A DNA stretch of 64,000 nt from Limonium bicolor (taxonomy: Eukaryota; Streptophyta; Magnoliopsida; Caryophyllales; Plumbaginaceae): NCBI GenBank assembly GCA_023374045.1, contig CM041776.1:284717873-284781872 (forward strand), read 5' to 3'. Positions 48,233-60,080 of the stretch are shown here, piece by piece (position 1 is the stretch's first letter; every line of letters starts with the position of its first letter). The notes under the pieces are model-generated. The model did not search any database. It was not told where the DNA came from and saw only the letters and a list, made by a program, of their open reading frames with translations. Position numbers and translations under genes: made by a program.

Positions 48233-48646
48233 TTACTTGGGATAAATGTGCATGTTGACATGTGTAGATTCGTCAGAGTCATCGCTGTTGTACCCAAGGT
48301 CGACGTAGTAAGATGGAGGTGAAGGAGGTGATGGTGGTGGTGGTAGCACTGTTTTTGGTTTTTTCTCAGGGGGAGTTGGATTGCGCACTGACAGAGACGA
48401 AAAAACAGATTCATCTTCTCTTGCCCGCTTGTCTGTCTGCTTTGGAATGTCAATTTCATCGTGCTTGTTGTCTGGCATATCTGGCTTCAGAACTTGCAGT
48501 GGGATTGGCTGTATTATATCCAACCTGCAACTACCGTCGCATTCACATGGCTGCCCATTGTAGTCACTTTCATCTCCAGAGCTAACTGGGATAACAGGAT
48601 GGAACTCCCCTTTGTAGTATGCGAACTCCTGGTTGTACCTGCTCAT
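48233..48646 (-). CDS. Cargo protein, acidic and proline-rich, unknown
   Basis: 137 codons from the ATG at 48646 (MSRYNQEFAYYKGEFHPVIP). In order: SSGDESDYNGQPCECDGSC with a tight cysteine cluster, an acidic/basic middle with KRAREDE, a possible nuclear signal PEKKPK, the proline run LPPPPSPPSPPS, and an acidic end GYNSDDSDES. The composition is unlike a random antisense frame, and it sits alone in its interval. It looks like a nuclear, largely disordered protein. I recognise no family. Function unknown. Confidence 0.55.
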   Translation of the reverse strand: MSRYNQEFAYYKGEFHPVIPVSSGDESDYNGQPCECDGSCRLDIIQPIPLQVLKPDMPDNKHDEIDIPKQTDKRAREDESVFSSLSVRNPTPPEKKPKTVLPPPPSPPSPPSYYVDLGYNSDDSDESTHVNMHIYPK

Positions 48647-49507
48647 GTTGATAGTACTACAAAACAAAAGAGTGAGTCTTACGAATCAAAACAGAAGTAA
48701 CAAGTACAGATGATAGAGTTTGTGGGATTCCAGTTGGATGAATTGCAGTGACTTAAATAGAGTAGAATACAGTGAGTATGTGAAGCGCGATATTAGCTGG
48801 GAACATTTCGTTCAATCATCAATGACAGTGTATTGAAGTGTAGCTACTCACATATTTAATACTGTACCTGCAGAAGGAAGCTGATTATACTTTGGAATAC
48901 GGTAATGAAGATTCAGCAGCAGTGAAAAAAGATATGTAGGTGTGCTCATTACTGCCCTATAGCAGGGGCGTCCACTGACGATAAGTTTATCTACTTCATC
49001 AATGCAAAAATAGATAGAATACATGCAGACATTTAATGAAGTCAACTACCAAATTACACAGCCAAATACTGATGATGTGCATCATAACTGCAAGTAACCC
49101 TAGTCTCTGAAATGATGAACCACCCTTTTCATTGATGCGATGAATATTTATCCAACAAAATAACACAACGCATTACATTTCAGTAAGCATAAATAAACAA
49201 CTTCCGCCATATGTAGGATATGTATGTCAATGCATATGATAGGTTTCAACCCATAAGATTAGTACCCAAAATCATAGCAGTCACTACGACAAGATTGTAC
49301 AGCTGATAAACATATTTTCATTAACAGAAACATGAAATGCATACAAATCCGACGACAAAAACCCACAAAAAGTACATCATAGATGTTGGATCATAACTGA
49401 CTAACCTATACCAAACTACCCCATAACAAAGTACAATTAACATACTAAATAACACTGGAACACCAACGCTAACAGAGGGTCACCATACATACACCACCAG
49501 AAGTCGT
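48647..49507. other. Spacer between minus-strand cargo frames
   Basis: No convincing frame or repeat seen. Probably promoter of the 48233-48646 frame and 3' flank of the GRF gene. Confidence 0.5.
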
Positions 49508-49969
49508 TCATTTGAAGACGATAATTAACAGCAACATCAACATGACCACGTACATTCGAAGAAGAACACAATCAACTTTCTTAACTACCAAAACATTACA
49601 ACGCTGACATTCACTTATGGTGGTCCTGTTTGCGGCAACATCGGTAGCAAGATTCGCCAAATTGGTTATAACATCTTCAATCCGTGAGCTATTTCGCCTT
49701 ATTAATGTTGTAAGCAAACTCGGTTGGGTTGTCGAAAGTTGTGGTAGGTTCACACGAACTGGGGAGCCATTGTCGGCCCGTTGATTCACCTCATCCCACC
49801 ATGCGAAATAGTCGCAGACATTGCACCGATAAAAAAGACGCCCGAAATTCTCAGATGTGTAAGCAATCAGCAACATGCACGGCCTGTTGCAGCGGCAGTT
49901 GATGTAAATCGTATTAAGACGATTATTGGTGTTCGCCGAAGAAGCGCTGGAATTTCTGGAGTTCGACAT
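49508..49969 (-). CDS. GRF-type zinc finger protein with a hydrophobic tail
   Basis: 153 codons, ATG at 49969, single exon. After a Ser/Asn-rich start, residues about 24-62 form a GRF-type zinc finger: CRCNRPCMLLIAYTSENFGR, LFYRCNVCDYFAWWDE, with the paired cysteines, the conserved G-R-x-F-Y-x-C and the W-x-D-E end. In known proteins this fold binds nucleic acid. A helical middle (RIEDVITNLANLATDVAANR) follows, then a tail rich in M/L/V/I (YVVMLMLLLIIVFK) that may be a membrane anchor. Small GRF-plus-tail proteins are common in plants, often beside transposons. It is the outermost cargo gene, reading inward from the right TIR. Confidence 0.8.
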   Translation of the reverse strand: MSNSRNSSASSANTNNRLNTIYINCRCNRPCMLLIAYTSENFGRLFYRCNVCDYFAWWDEVNQRADNGSPVRVNLPQLSTTQPSLLTTLIRRNSSRIEDVITNLANLATDVAANRTTISECQRCNVLVVKKVDCVLLRMYVVMLMLLLIIVFK

Positions 49970-50259
49970 GGTGTTGATGAGAGGAATGAAGTAACAAAAT
50001 AGAAGATGGTGTTGGTATGTTGCAGAGCTTGCGACTCCAGAGGAATGAAGACGACGCGAGTAGAATACGGGGGAGGTGTAGATGATTCGATAAAATCACA
50101 AACTTTTCAAGGGTATTGTGGTCTTTCTTGCAATCCACATTTGTAAATTGAACATCAGTTATAGAACACATAAGGGGAAACGTATGGGCTTTTGCAAATA
50201 TACATTAATGTCACATAAAGCCCAAAAGCCCCCATCAGCAGTTATCGAACGGCACCTTA

Positions 50260-50923
50260 GTAAATACTGACGGATAAAACATTAGGTATAACACTTATTA
50301 CCTACCGAAGGATCCATAGGTAATCTCACAAAACATTACTGACGGTTGGTATTAACCAGAGAAAAAAATACTACTTATAAATAGGATGGCGTCGTTTCCG
50401 GAACATATTACCTACGGAATAATTTTGTCGGTATTCGTCAGAGAAAAAAATATTGTATAAAAAGAAAGGCATCATTTTTGGTAACACATCACCTACAGAA
50501 CATGTCCGTCGGTAATATTGATGTAGTCATTGTCGGCGGAATTTTCCGTCGGTATTCATCAAAGAAAATAATGCTTCGTGTAAACAGGACGGCATCATTT
50601 CCAGTAACAAATTACCTACAGAACGATTTCGTCGGTAATGTTGATGCAGTAACAGCCGACAGATTTTCCGTCAGTAATAGTTTTTCCACGTACCCCCAAT
50701 TACCTAGGGATATATTCAGTAGGTAATTCTTTGGCAATATACGCATCATTACCAGCTAGTCCCCCGCTTATTTTTTCCCTTCAAATTTACCTACGAAATA
50801 TTCCGTCGGTAAATTTGTACCCAGAATTCCGTCGATGATCCGTAGAGAAATACTTAACTAAGGGTAGACATTACAAACCGTAGGTATTCCGTTCTGTAAG
50901 TAAAGTGCTGTTTTCTAGTAGTG
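50260..50923. mobile_element. Right part of a CACTA-like element
   Basis: Dense subterminal repeats of the form ACCTACNGAA and TTCCGTCGGTAA in both orientations. The right end, reversed, reads CACTACTAGAAAACAG, a classic plant CACTA terminus. No transposase is present. Together with 41800-41878 it was the target of the Harbinger insertion. Confidence 0.85.
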
Positions 50924-51695
50924 ACAAAAGTAGGAGCCTGCTCGTGGTTCATTAATCCCCTTCTTCATCCTTCGTTGAGAGGGAGCTCTTTGTATTTCGA
51001 TGTAAGATCATCTACCAACTTTTGTTGGGAAGGAGAAGCTATACCAAAGGGTCCTGAAACAGGAGCAGACAAATTGCAATGGAAGGAATAGAAGGATGGT
51101 CGATGAGTCAAGTGAGCAGAAGCAAAAAAGTACCTATGGAGGAGAGCTTGAAGTGGACGTGGCTGCTTTCGTGTTGATACTTCTAGCCAAAGAAGTCGAG
51201 GCTTGAAGGAAGGGAAAAGGAACCGATAATAACCAGAGAGCTAGACAAAGAAGAGCAAGAAGATGGAAATTCAAGGAAGGATGAAAACAATGAGCAAGGA
51301 GGGTGAATTAGCCTCACTCCTTCATGCAAAACATCATGATTTAACACTCAATTGGAAAGCAAGCTACAACTGGAAAAGAGAGACCTACCGGGAAGAGTCA
51401 ATATCAAAGACAATTCGATACATATCATAACAACTAAATGAACCCATATTTTATTCTCAAAATTCTACATCAGTATTGTTATTCTAAGAATTAATATACG
51501 AAGACATAGTATTTTCCTCTCTTTAATTTAACCCAATACAGAGTTCCACGATTCTTTGTAGAAAGTTTGAAACAATGATCGTATAAATTATCTAATGAAG
51601 TAAGAGTACAAGATAAGAGAAGGAGCCCCTCTGGAACTATCTCTACTCGGGGAACTCAGCAATCCTGGCTACAGTCGTACTATCAAAAACCCTCA
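50924..51695. other. Intergenic DNA, 3' side of MAT1
   Basis: Purine-rich, no gene or repeat recognised. 51600-51695 is probably the 3' untranslated region of MAT1. Confidence 0.5.
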
Positions 51696-53658
51696 TCATA
51701 TCCAAAGGCTGCCAAAAGCTTCTTCAAGAGCTCTCTTTCTGCTCATGTTTGGAGTCCAACCACCAGCCAGTCCACCTCTCTCAGCTCGTAATCTCATCAT
51801 TTCTTCCTCGTCAATGTCCTGTGACCCACCAAAAGGAAGAGGTTGTGGTGCCATCCCAGTTGGTCGAGGCTGGCCGAATGCTGTTCCAGCAATTGCAGGT
51901 GCATACTGCCCTTGGCCTGTGGAAGTAGGTCCTAACTGCGAGCTCTGGTTAAAGACCACCTAACAAACATAAGAGGTTTCAAGTTTTACACACATAAGGT
52001 TGATATAGATACCTGGACAATATAAACAAAAGAAAGGTCCTCCTTTGCAAATTGCAATATCAGCCCTACATGAGAAACTGATTTCTCAGGTCAGATGAAT
52101 ACCTGTTGTATACTAACCATATTCAATTCACAATTCGACTCTTAACTTCACCTTCCCTCACTCAAGGCCAAAAAATCTTCGATTTATTATAGCGAATATT
52201 CAAAAGATAAATATTCAACACTTTCACTTTCAACCATGATTTTAATGTTATAATTAGGTCGGTAAAGCTCATGCGAAACGGATCTGAATGAACATTCAGT
52301 ATATTATGAAACATGGTTTTGCCAGCCGCGACTGTCCTTGACAAAAGCCATGCTAAAGATAAGTTTACATGTTACCCCATTTTCATCTGACTGAGCAGCA
52401 TGAGCTTTCACGGATACTGCTGCTAGCGCAGCTGCTACTTCTTCTGCCTGAATCAAAAACCCAAAGACAATGCAATCTCAATCCATGCTATATGATCCAC
52501 CAATTGAAGAGAAGAGATCGAGATAAAGTCACAACCAAGGAAAAACAGCAGATTACTCTTTTATCCCCTAATACCTTGCGAGCTCGAGAATTTATTATCT
52601 GTTCAGCATTTTCTTTTTCGTACGCGGCAATTCTGGCTTCTATTTCTGGGACATTGATTCCATCAACCAAGTTGCAAACTATCTCCATTAAAAAAACAAG
52701 AGTGACTCTTACCAAATGCACCACAATTAAAGAAAAAACAACAGAGCAGCAAGAACAGAACTGTCAAGAAACATACTCATGTCTTCCACCTCTTCCAAGT
52801 AATCATTGAACTCTTTCAAGGATGAAAAATCGTCTACTCTTTTATTATATCTGTAAGATTCACATAGGATTGGACCAGCTAATAAGACGTGAAAATCTCA
52901 GGAGTAGGGAGAAACAATTCAATACCATGCATTCTATGGTTTCAATACACTGCCCCATTCTACTGTACACTCTAAGCTCCCTCTCGTAGAGAGAAGTCAG
53001 CTCAAATGTAAAATTGATCTGCAGCCATAAAAGAGCATGATTGCCAGGTATAACATTCATAAAGTTGCAGTTTTACTAGTGGAGATTCTTCTTTTTGGTT
53101 TTTTTTTCTTTTCTTTTGCTTCAGATTTCTAAGTATGATAACATTTTATATGAAAGATCACAAAACTTTTGACATACATCTCTTAGAAATGTATGATCTA
53201 AGCAGATGGTCAGAAAAAAATTCAATCAGACTCGCAACACAATACATAATTCACATTTATTCAAGACATACATTTCTGCATAGTTTATTAAACACACTTT
53301 CCACACTAAAAAGCTAGCATCTTTAGCTGCCAGAAAAAAGTTATTTCATTTATTTGGGCTCAACTACTTGCTAGCAGTCGGCTGATTACCGATAACAATA
53401 ATATATGCACAACACAAAAATCAGTGATAGTCTCTCACGCAAAATATTAGAGATGAAAGATTAGCAAAACTAAGAACTTCAGTTCCATCTACTGTCACTT
53501 TTAGAACATGATTGCAATAATAATTTAAACGGAACGAAGACCCGTCCATTACAGCTTTCCAATTGCAGGTAATTTCCAACAGATACTTACATGCTGCTAA
53601 TTCGGCGGCGGATGTTCATCTCCTTGGCGAAGGAGTTAGTGTTCGAAACAACCACCAT
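51696..53658 (-). CDS. MAT1: CDK-activating kinase assembly factor MAT1
   Basis: Five exons with GT-AG borders join in phase: 53591-53658, 52777-52850, 52575-52678, 52376-52447 and 51696-51959, giving 193 residues. MAT1 stabilises the CDK7-type kinase with cyclin H (CAK) and links it to the transcription and repair factor TFIIH in the nucleus. Signatures are NTNSFAKEMNIRRRIS, YNKRVDDFSSLKEFNDYLEE, EDMICNLVDGINVPEIEARI, AYEKENAEQIINSRARKAEE, and the C-terminus GQPRPTGMAPQPLPFGGS with WTPNMSRKRALEEAFGSLWI. The start MVVVSNTNSF matches how plant MAT1-like proteins usually begin. The N-terminal RING finger of animal MAT1 is absent from this model. No stop or shift is seen. Confidence 0.95.
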
Positions 53659-54005
53659 TTTTGTTCCACCCTGCTCTAACTCTCTCTTTTGATATGACAG
53701 AGCAGATTACACAAAGCGACAGGGCCACGAAAATAAGGGCGGGGACAAATTTCAATGTTTTTTTATTGACCGGCACCAGGACAAGATAATAAGTGAATCA
53801 AAGCACTAACCCTGTTAGGGTTTGGGGAAGTATGCACTGAGGAAAGTGATAACGAAGAAGGAGATTAGAGAACTGCCGCTGCAGGAAAAATGGTGCCAGA
53901 GAGCGGATGGCTGGTGGCGATGAGTGGAGATGATGGGGGCTGACCTGGTAGGAAACCCGCGAGTTTCATACAGGTGTCTTCCGACCGGTGACTAGGAGAA
54001 TCCTA
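53659..54005. promoter_or_regulatory. MAT1 promoter region with paired telo-boxes
   Basis: At 53808-53823 AACCCT and AGGGTTT stand head to head around GTT; TTAGGGTTT is the plant telo-box in reverse. Telo-boxes are common in promoters of plant cell-cycle and translation genes, which suits MAT1. It lies about 150 bp upstream of the ATG. Whether it is used cannot be told here. Confidence 0.5.
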
Positions 54006-54716
54006 AAAAATGTTGACGATATACCCCGAGGTTTGAGCGCATTTTACGAGATACCCCCGAGGTTTCATTTTTTTACGATATACCCCTGAGGTTTCATTTT
54101 CATTATGATATACCCTTGAGGTTTCAATTTTATTACGAGATGCCCCTCAGTTCAGATTCTAATATATTATTTTTCATATCCTCATTTTACACTCACCCCA
54201 TATGCCCCGCAACATGGATTTATGGTCAAATTTTTTAAAAATTTAAAATATGAACAAAATGCACAGAAAAATTAAAGATCAATTTAAATTTTAATTCAAT
54301 TTTAAAAACAAAAATAAAAGTATAAAAATAATCTATTTAAAAAACTTATATTGTTACATAATTTAAAAACTATTATTTATGTTTTTTAAATTGAAATAAA
54401 ATTTTAATTGATCTTTAATTTTTATGTTCATTTTGTTCATATTTTAAATTTTTAAAAAATTTGACCATAAATCCATGTTGCGGGGCATATGGGGTGAGGG
54501 TAAAATGAGGATATGAAAATAAATATATTAGAATCTGAACTGAGGGGCATCTCGTAATAAAATTGAAACCTCAGGGGTATATCGTAATGAAAATGAAACC
54601 TCAGGGGTATATCGTAAAAAAAATGAAACCTCGGGGGTATCTCGTAATGAAAATGAAACCTCGGGGGTATCTCGTAAAATTCGCTCAAACCTCGGGGGTA
54701 TATCGTGAAATTTCCC
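54006..54716. mobile_element. Foldback element, about 700-bp palindrome with internal repeats
   Basis: Two arms of about 320-340 bp (about 54006-54340 and 54375-54716) are near-perfect inverted copies around a short AT-rich centre. The outer part of each arm consists of short tandem units of about 30 bp built on GAAACCTCGGGGGTATCTCG or its complement. The right arm has one unit more than the left. No gene; the repeated peptide-like frames are a by-product. The ends resemble CACGATATACCCC. No clear target repeat. Confidence 0.9.
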
Positions 54717-54816
54717 AAATGATAATTTTAGACAGATCATTATGTCTTTCCCGGCCGTTGGATTTCAAAAAATAAGGAAAAACTATCTAAAGGTTGTAAC
54801 TAAAAGAAGGTAAACT

Positions 54817-54930
54817 TTACCGAAACCCATACCAACGGAGCGCAGGCGGCGCAGCCCCTCTCTCCTGCGAGTCTCGCTTCTCCCGCTGTTTGAACAACTT
54901 GGCAATTTCTTTCGGGGTGCAATTGAACGA
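54817..54930 (-). pseudogene. Exon-like fragment, unknown gene
   Basis: The minus strand encodes CTPKEIAKLFKQREKRDSQE followed by RGAAPPALRWYGF, ending next to a GT donor (GGTTTCG|GTAAAG). The composition looks like real coding sequence, GC-richer than its surroundings. Its upstream flank is the 135-bp repeat shared with the ATG4 intron. I do not recognise the family. It may be the first exon of a lost or captured gene. Confidence 0.4.
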
Positions 54931-55051
54931 ACCTTTAGAATCTAGGCCAAGACAATGATCAAGGAAAAATAAAAGGACAAGTGGACTTAATTTCCTCAAT
55001 CCCTACAATTCATACACATTATATATAGCCAACCCTTACTAATTATGTTTT
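54916..55051. repeat. Dispersed repeat shared with the ATG4 first intron
   Basis: About 135 bp, similar to 34496-34635 in the same orientation (shared GGTGCAATTGAAC, TTAGAATCTAGG, CAATTCATACACATT and AATTATGTTTT). Confidence 0.88.
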
Positions 55052-58000
55052 GGGAAAATTACATGCCCTGAAATACCCCTAACCTTTAAAATATAATTAA
55101 ATGATCTATTAATGATCTAAGATGGTTAATAAACATCTAAATACCATTGGGGAAACAATCTAAAGATCTCAACAAGGCAAAACATGCTTTAAGATCGGTA
55201 AAGCCAAAAATGTACTTTAAGACACCATAAAGATTGTATGACCTCAAATAGGATCCAAAGTGGATCCCTAAGTATTATAATGAAGTAAGGAACACACCAA
55301 AACCGTTCTCAAGGAGAACTAAGCTCAGGAACACCCTGTGACACAAAAATGTGCACTAAAACACCTTAAAGCACGTTTTTGTGAGATTGCCTTCTAAATT
55401 GATTTTTAATGGGCTTAAAGGTTATAACTACCTTTAAATATGATAATATATCACATTATATCATATTAGGAATTTAATTCCAGAAATTTACAAATTTTTA
55501 CAAATTTAATATTAAAATATTAATAAAACCCCAAATGGGGCCCGTTTGAGTCAAATTGACCAAGTATGGTCAATGGTCAATTAATGACCCATTTGACCCC
55601 ATGGAAATCGGCAGGCAAGAGGAGAGGAGACAGCTCACAATCATTGTTAGACAATTGCTACCTAATACCATTTACTTTTGAAAATAAACTTACCTTTTTC
55701 AATTATTTCAAGCCTTTTCAATCATTCCCTTCCTCCTTGTCCGATCCCATCCATTCCAGCCGAGATCCCACCCTTCCTAGAAGCTCTCAAGCCTTGTTCT
55801 TGAGCATGGAAGGCAGATCTAACTCCTAAGCTCTTAAGGTAAGGTTTTAAGGTCATTTTTAGCTCTTTTTCTTCATCCCTTCACTACCTACACTTAGATT
55901 TCGTGGCTCATCTGTTCCTATGGATCATTCTCAGTGTTCTAAGGTTAGAAAAACTTCCAAACTCGGTTGAGGCAAGTCTAAGGGCCAAGGTTGCTCAAAT
56001 TTGCATTTTAAGGTAAAACATACCTTAAGCCTCTCCACTCTACATCCGGTTTTCTTCCTTGAATTTTTATGAGTTTATACACTCATAATCTTCATATTTA
56101 CATGTTCATTCAGTTGGTTAGCCATTTGGAGCAAGGGTGACCGAGATCCAAAGGAAATACCCTCTTTTAAGGCATTTTTCCAAGGTAAAATCAATTACCA
56201 TAGCAGCTTGTTGTTGTCTAGCTATTTCCTATGTTGATATGGTGAATTTAACACCATTAGGTGTACTTGGTACAGGCTGAATTCTCTTGGAACTTCCCAT
56301 GCATTTTAAGGTGATTTTTGCCTTAAATCTTACATTAATTGTTCCTTATGGTTAAGCTCAAGCTTGGAGTATAACCATATCTTATTTTGATGTATTAAAC
56401 ATGTCTAAATCATGTGGGGAATTTTCCTTCAAGCTGCCGAGCTGATACAAGCTTAAATCAAGGTATAAACACCTTAAACTTATGATTTTTACAAATTCTT
56501 AGCATATATATATATATATATTGCCGAGAGTGGAGTAATTAATATGGGTTATATTGACCTAAAAATGGAAAAAAAATGACTAAGATAAATTAAACTAGTC
56601 ATTTAAGTGATTTAATTAACATAATGGTCAAATTATGACATTATGTGGGGAAATATATAAACTATGGTGAGGCCGTGAGTTTATATTATATTTTGAGACA
56701 TTTAATGTGTAATTTATTTTGCAAGTTCAAGGTTGTAATAAGGCCATGTCATTTAGGCCATTTTAATTTAAGTTTATAAGCTTATTTAGTTAAATTTATG
56801 CTTATATAATTAAGTTGGGGCCAATTCGTAATTACTGGAAAATATAAAGCCGTGGGCTTAATTTAGAAGAATTTATGGTTTTTAAATGAATTTAATAAAA
56901 ATTATAACCTTTTATAAAGTTTTGTGTCAAAATTGTAAAAATAGAAAAGTATATGGTGTTATTGGTAATTACCGAAAATTTGGTCTCCATTTGGTATTAG
57001 GAGTCAAAGTTGACTATATAGAAGACTTTGACCAAGTTTGGAGAATTTAGAAAATTAAAATACTACCTTATATTAAGATTGTATTAATTTGTAAAAGATT
57101 TTACAAGAGATGGGGCTGAATTGTGATTTCCGAAAACTTGGGGTACGATGGAGTTTAGTACAAACCTTAGGTTACTAGGAATTTTTAGAAGTTGATTTGG
57201 TTAAATTTGGGGTTTATATGAATTATATAAGTATAATATAAGATATTTCATGATATTGTTACAAATGGGTAACATATGTGGTAAAACCGAGATTTAGAGA
57301 AATATAAGGTTAGGAATAATACTTATAACCTTTTGGTATAGTTTGGTGATTTTTGGAATTAATATAAGGTTTTATAAAGACATATGTATAATATATGGTT
57401 TTAATGGAATTAAAAAACTATGTATTATAAATTGGGAAGATTTGGTAAAATATAAAGTTTGGTGGTGGAAATCTAATTAAAACAGTCCTAGGGGTTGTTC
57501 GAAAATTACAGCTTTTAAAAACTATAAGTTATAATTATATTAAGGTTTAAGGATTATAATATAAGGTATATGTTATAAGTGTAACAATGAAATATAATTG
57601 AGGTTGATTTGTGATTTATAGAAGTTTAGTGGTTTATTTTGAAAACCGAAAATATAAGGGTTGTTTGGTATTTTAAAACAATTTATAACTATATGTTATA
57701 ATTGTTTTAATGGCATAAATGTCATAACATATGTTATATAACTATAATGTAACATTATATTAATTATGTGGTGGATTTTGTAAATATTTAAGAACATAAG
57801 TGCTGTTCGGAAATATTAACGTTTTTAAATAAAAATTTATAATATGGTTTTAATGTTATAAGGGTGAAACATCTATAATATAAGAAATATTCATTAAAGG
57901 GAATGAATATATTATAAAGACATACCATATAATAAATAGTCCCATAATGCACGTATATAAATGAATATATGTTATGGTGTAGAAAATATAATATGGTCTA

Positions 58001-60080
58001 ATAGCCATGTATTTTCATAATTAAAATGATATAAGATAAAGGGAAAACAATTACAAACATTAGATATGGAATTCTAATGTTAGGAGTATACATGGAATAA
58101 TAAGGATTTATATAATTCAAAGTATTGTTTACATATGAATTATACCACATTGAACTTGGAAAAACAAACCTTAGAAAAATAAATACTAAGGTGAAATGTA
58201 TAATACATGATAAAGAATCATACATGCAATATAGAAACAAACTATATGTAACACCCCAACTAACAACAACATACTTAACAACAAACTGCAGCTGAAAATA
58301 TACCTCATCACGTTACTTAACTCATTGGTGTTACACGCCGTTAACCACCCACGTGGCTAACAAGGCTAACATTTACACAATTGTATCGGTCTGATGGACT
58401 AGATCCCCGAGCAACTATACAATACCGTCTCCTTTATTACTACCAACATTCATTATACAAATACCTTCCAACTGTACCGAGTATTTACAACTAATGCCGA
58501 GAACAATTTCGGTCTTACTACACCTACAGATTACAAGTAATTACATCAATTACCCGTACGCAACAACTACCCCGTCCTACTCTCGAACGGCTCCAACTCC
58601 TTGTACCTGAAATAGAAAAGGAAAGAAAGGGTGGCCCCCAGGGGCTCAGCACCTTTGCTGGTATGGTAATCCCGCAGCCCACATGCTACCGGCCACGCAC
58701 AACTTGTCGTCTTAGCATGCAGTTGATTGCATTTAAATCAAGCATGTAGATCACAACCTTACAACACAATACGTTACACAATAATGGGCTCAACAACAAC
58801 AGTACATTTATACTTAACAACCCACTCCATGAGTTCTCCAACCCTATAGTATTTCTCCTCTAACGGAGCTATTACTCCAATAGACGGCACTTACCCACTA
58901 TCGGGTTTCCACAAACGTCTCTTTTACATACTAGGAATCATATCCATGATCCTCACATTTCACTTCTAAGCACATATAACATCACACCGTAATAACTTGC
59001 AATATATCAATAACACATACATAACGGGTACGGATCTCTTAGGAACCGGCCCAAACATAGTTAATACACTGGTGAGCCTAGGGAAAGATATCACCCCCAT
59101 GTTAAGCTCGTTATACAACACTCATTACCGCCCTAATAGTCGGACGAGTAACTTACCTAAAGATGGATCGGATTTAGTGACCCGACACACCACACAAACA
59201 CATGTTCCCCCTAAACCGATCATAAGTCAGAATAGCTAAGCTTTGGGATAAGCTAATGGGAGATCATAACCCGTGAGGGAAACAACCATAACAGAGAGAA
59301 GGGTAAAGCTAAAAAGGATACCCACTCCCAACAACGCGCGACCGGCCTAACCGGATTCCTCACTACTGTTAGTACATACTTACTTTTAGTTATTAGTTAG
59401 AACCCCACTACGGAGTCTATCGTACCTACACACCATACAGTATTACTTTTGGGTTAAACATACAAGGGAGATCCCTACATTCACATACACATACCACACA
59501 TTTAACTCACGCATAGTCGTGGTTAGAACGCCCCATGGTTCGGGTCGTTTAATCCGAATACCAAACTCTCATGTGATCCTAGACTCAGTTAGTTAAGGTT
59601 TAACACTTTCGAGGTTAAATGGTATCGGGAACTAGGTGCGCCACATAAATGAATTACTATAATCTCATTACATGTTTTTCTTACAAGGTGGCAAACACAC
59701 AGAAAAACACATTGGCATACAAGCCGGTGTGATCCAGTAGGACACAGGTTGCAAGAAAACCATACCTGTCACCAACGTCCACTCTAATGTGTCGTCTTAA
59801 GTTCCTTGAACAGTTCTCGAACAACTGGCAACATTACATTTACTTTTATCAACATCAGGGTAACATGTTTGTTTAAAGTCTAACGCTCATAACTTACCCT
59901 CGTTAACTAGTTAAACAGCTTGACATTTTTAACTTGTTTTACTTTCACATTTTATTACAACTTTCCACCCACTTGGTTGTCTTTATCACATCTAACATGT
60001 CCTTAACATCCTTACAACATCATTACTTATCAATCCCCATCATTACACATCATTTTTATACCTTAAACAATATTTTTAGA

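Larger units (their letters stand above)
41882..50256 (+). mobile_element. PIF/Harbinger transposon with extra cargo genes
   Basis: The left end GGTGTCGTTCGATAACTGC is matched, reversed, at the right end (GGTGCCGTTCGATAACTGC at 50256-50238). Similarity continues inward with GGGCTTTT. TTA flanks both sides (41879-41881 and 50257-50259), the standard target of PIF/Harbinger elements. Inside are a Myb/SANT-like gene, a DDE transposase, two small plus-strand frames and three minus-strand frames. At 8375 bp it is larger than the two-gene elements usually described. Confidence 0.92.

Noticed and set aside
54452..54775. Repeated peptide frames with KPQGYIV or EIPPRFHF units
   Set aside because: They arise from the 30-bp subrepeats of the foldback element on both strands; no start context, no family.
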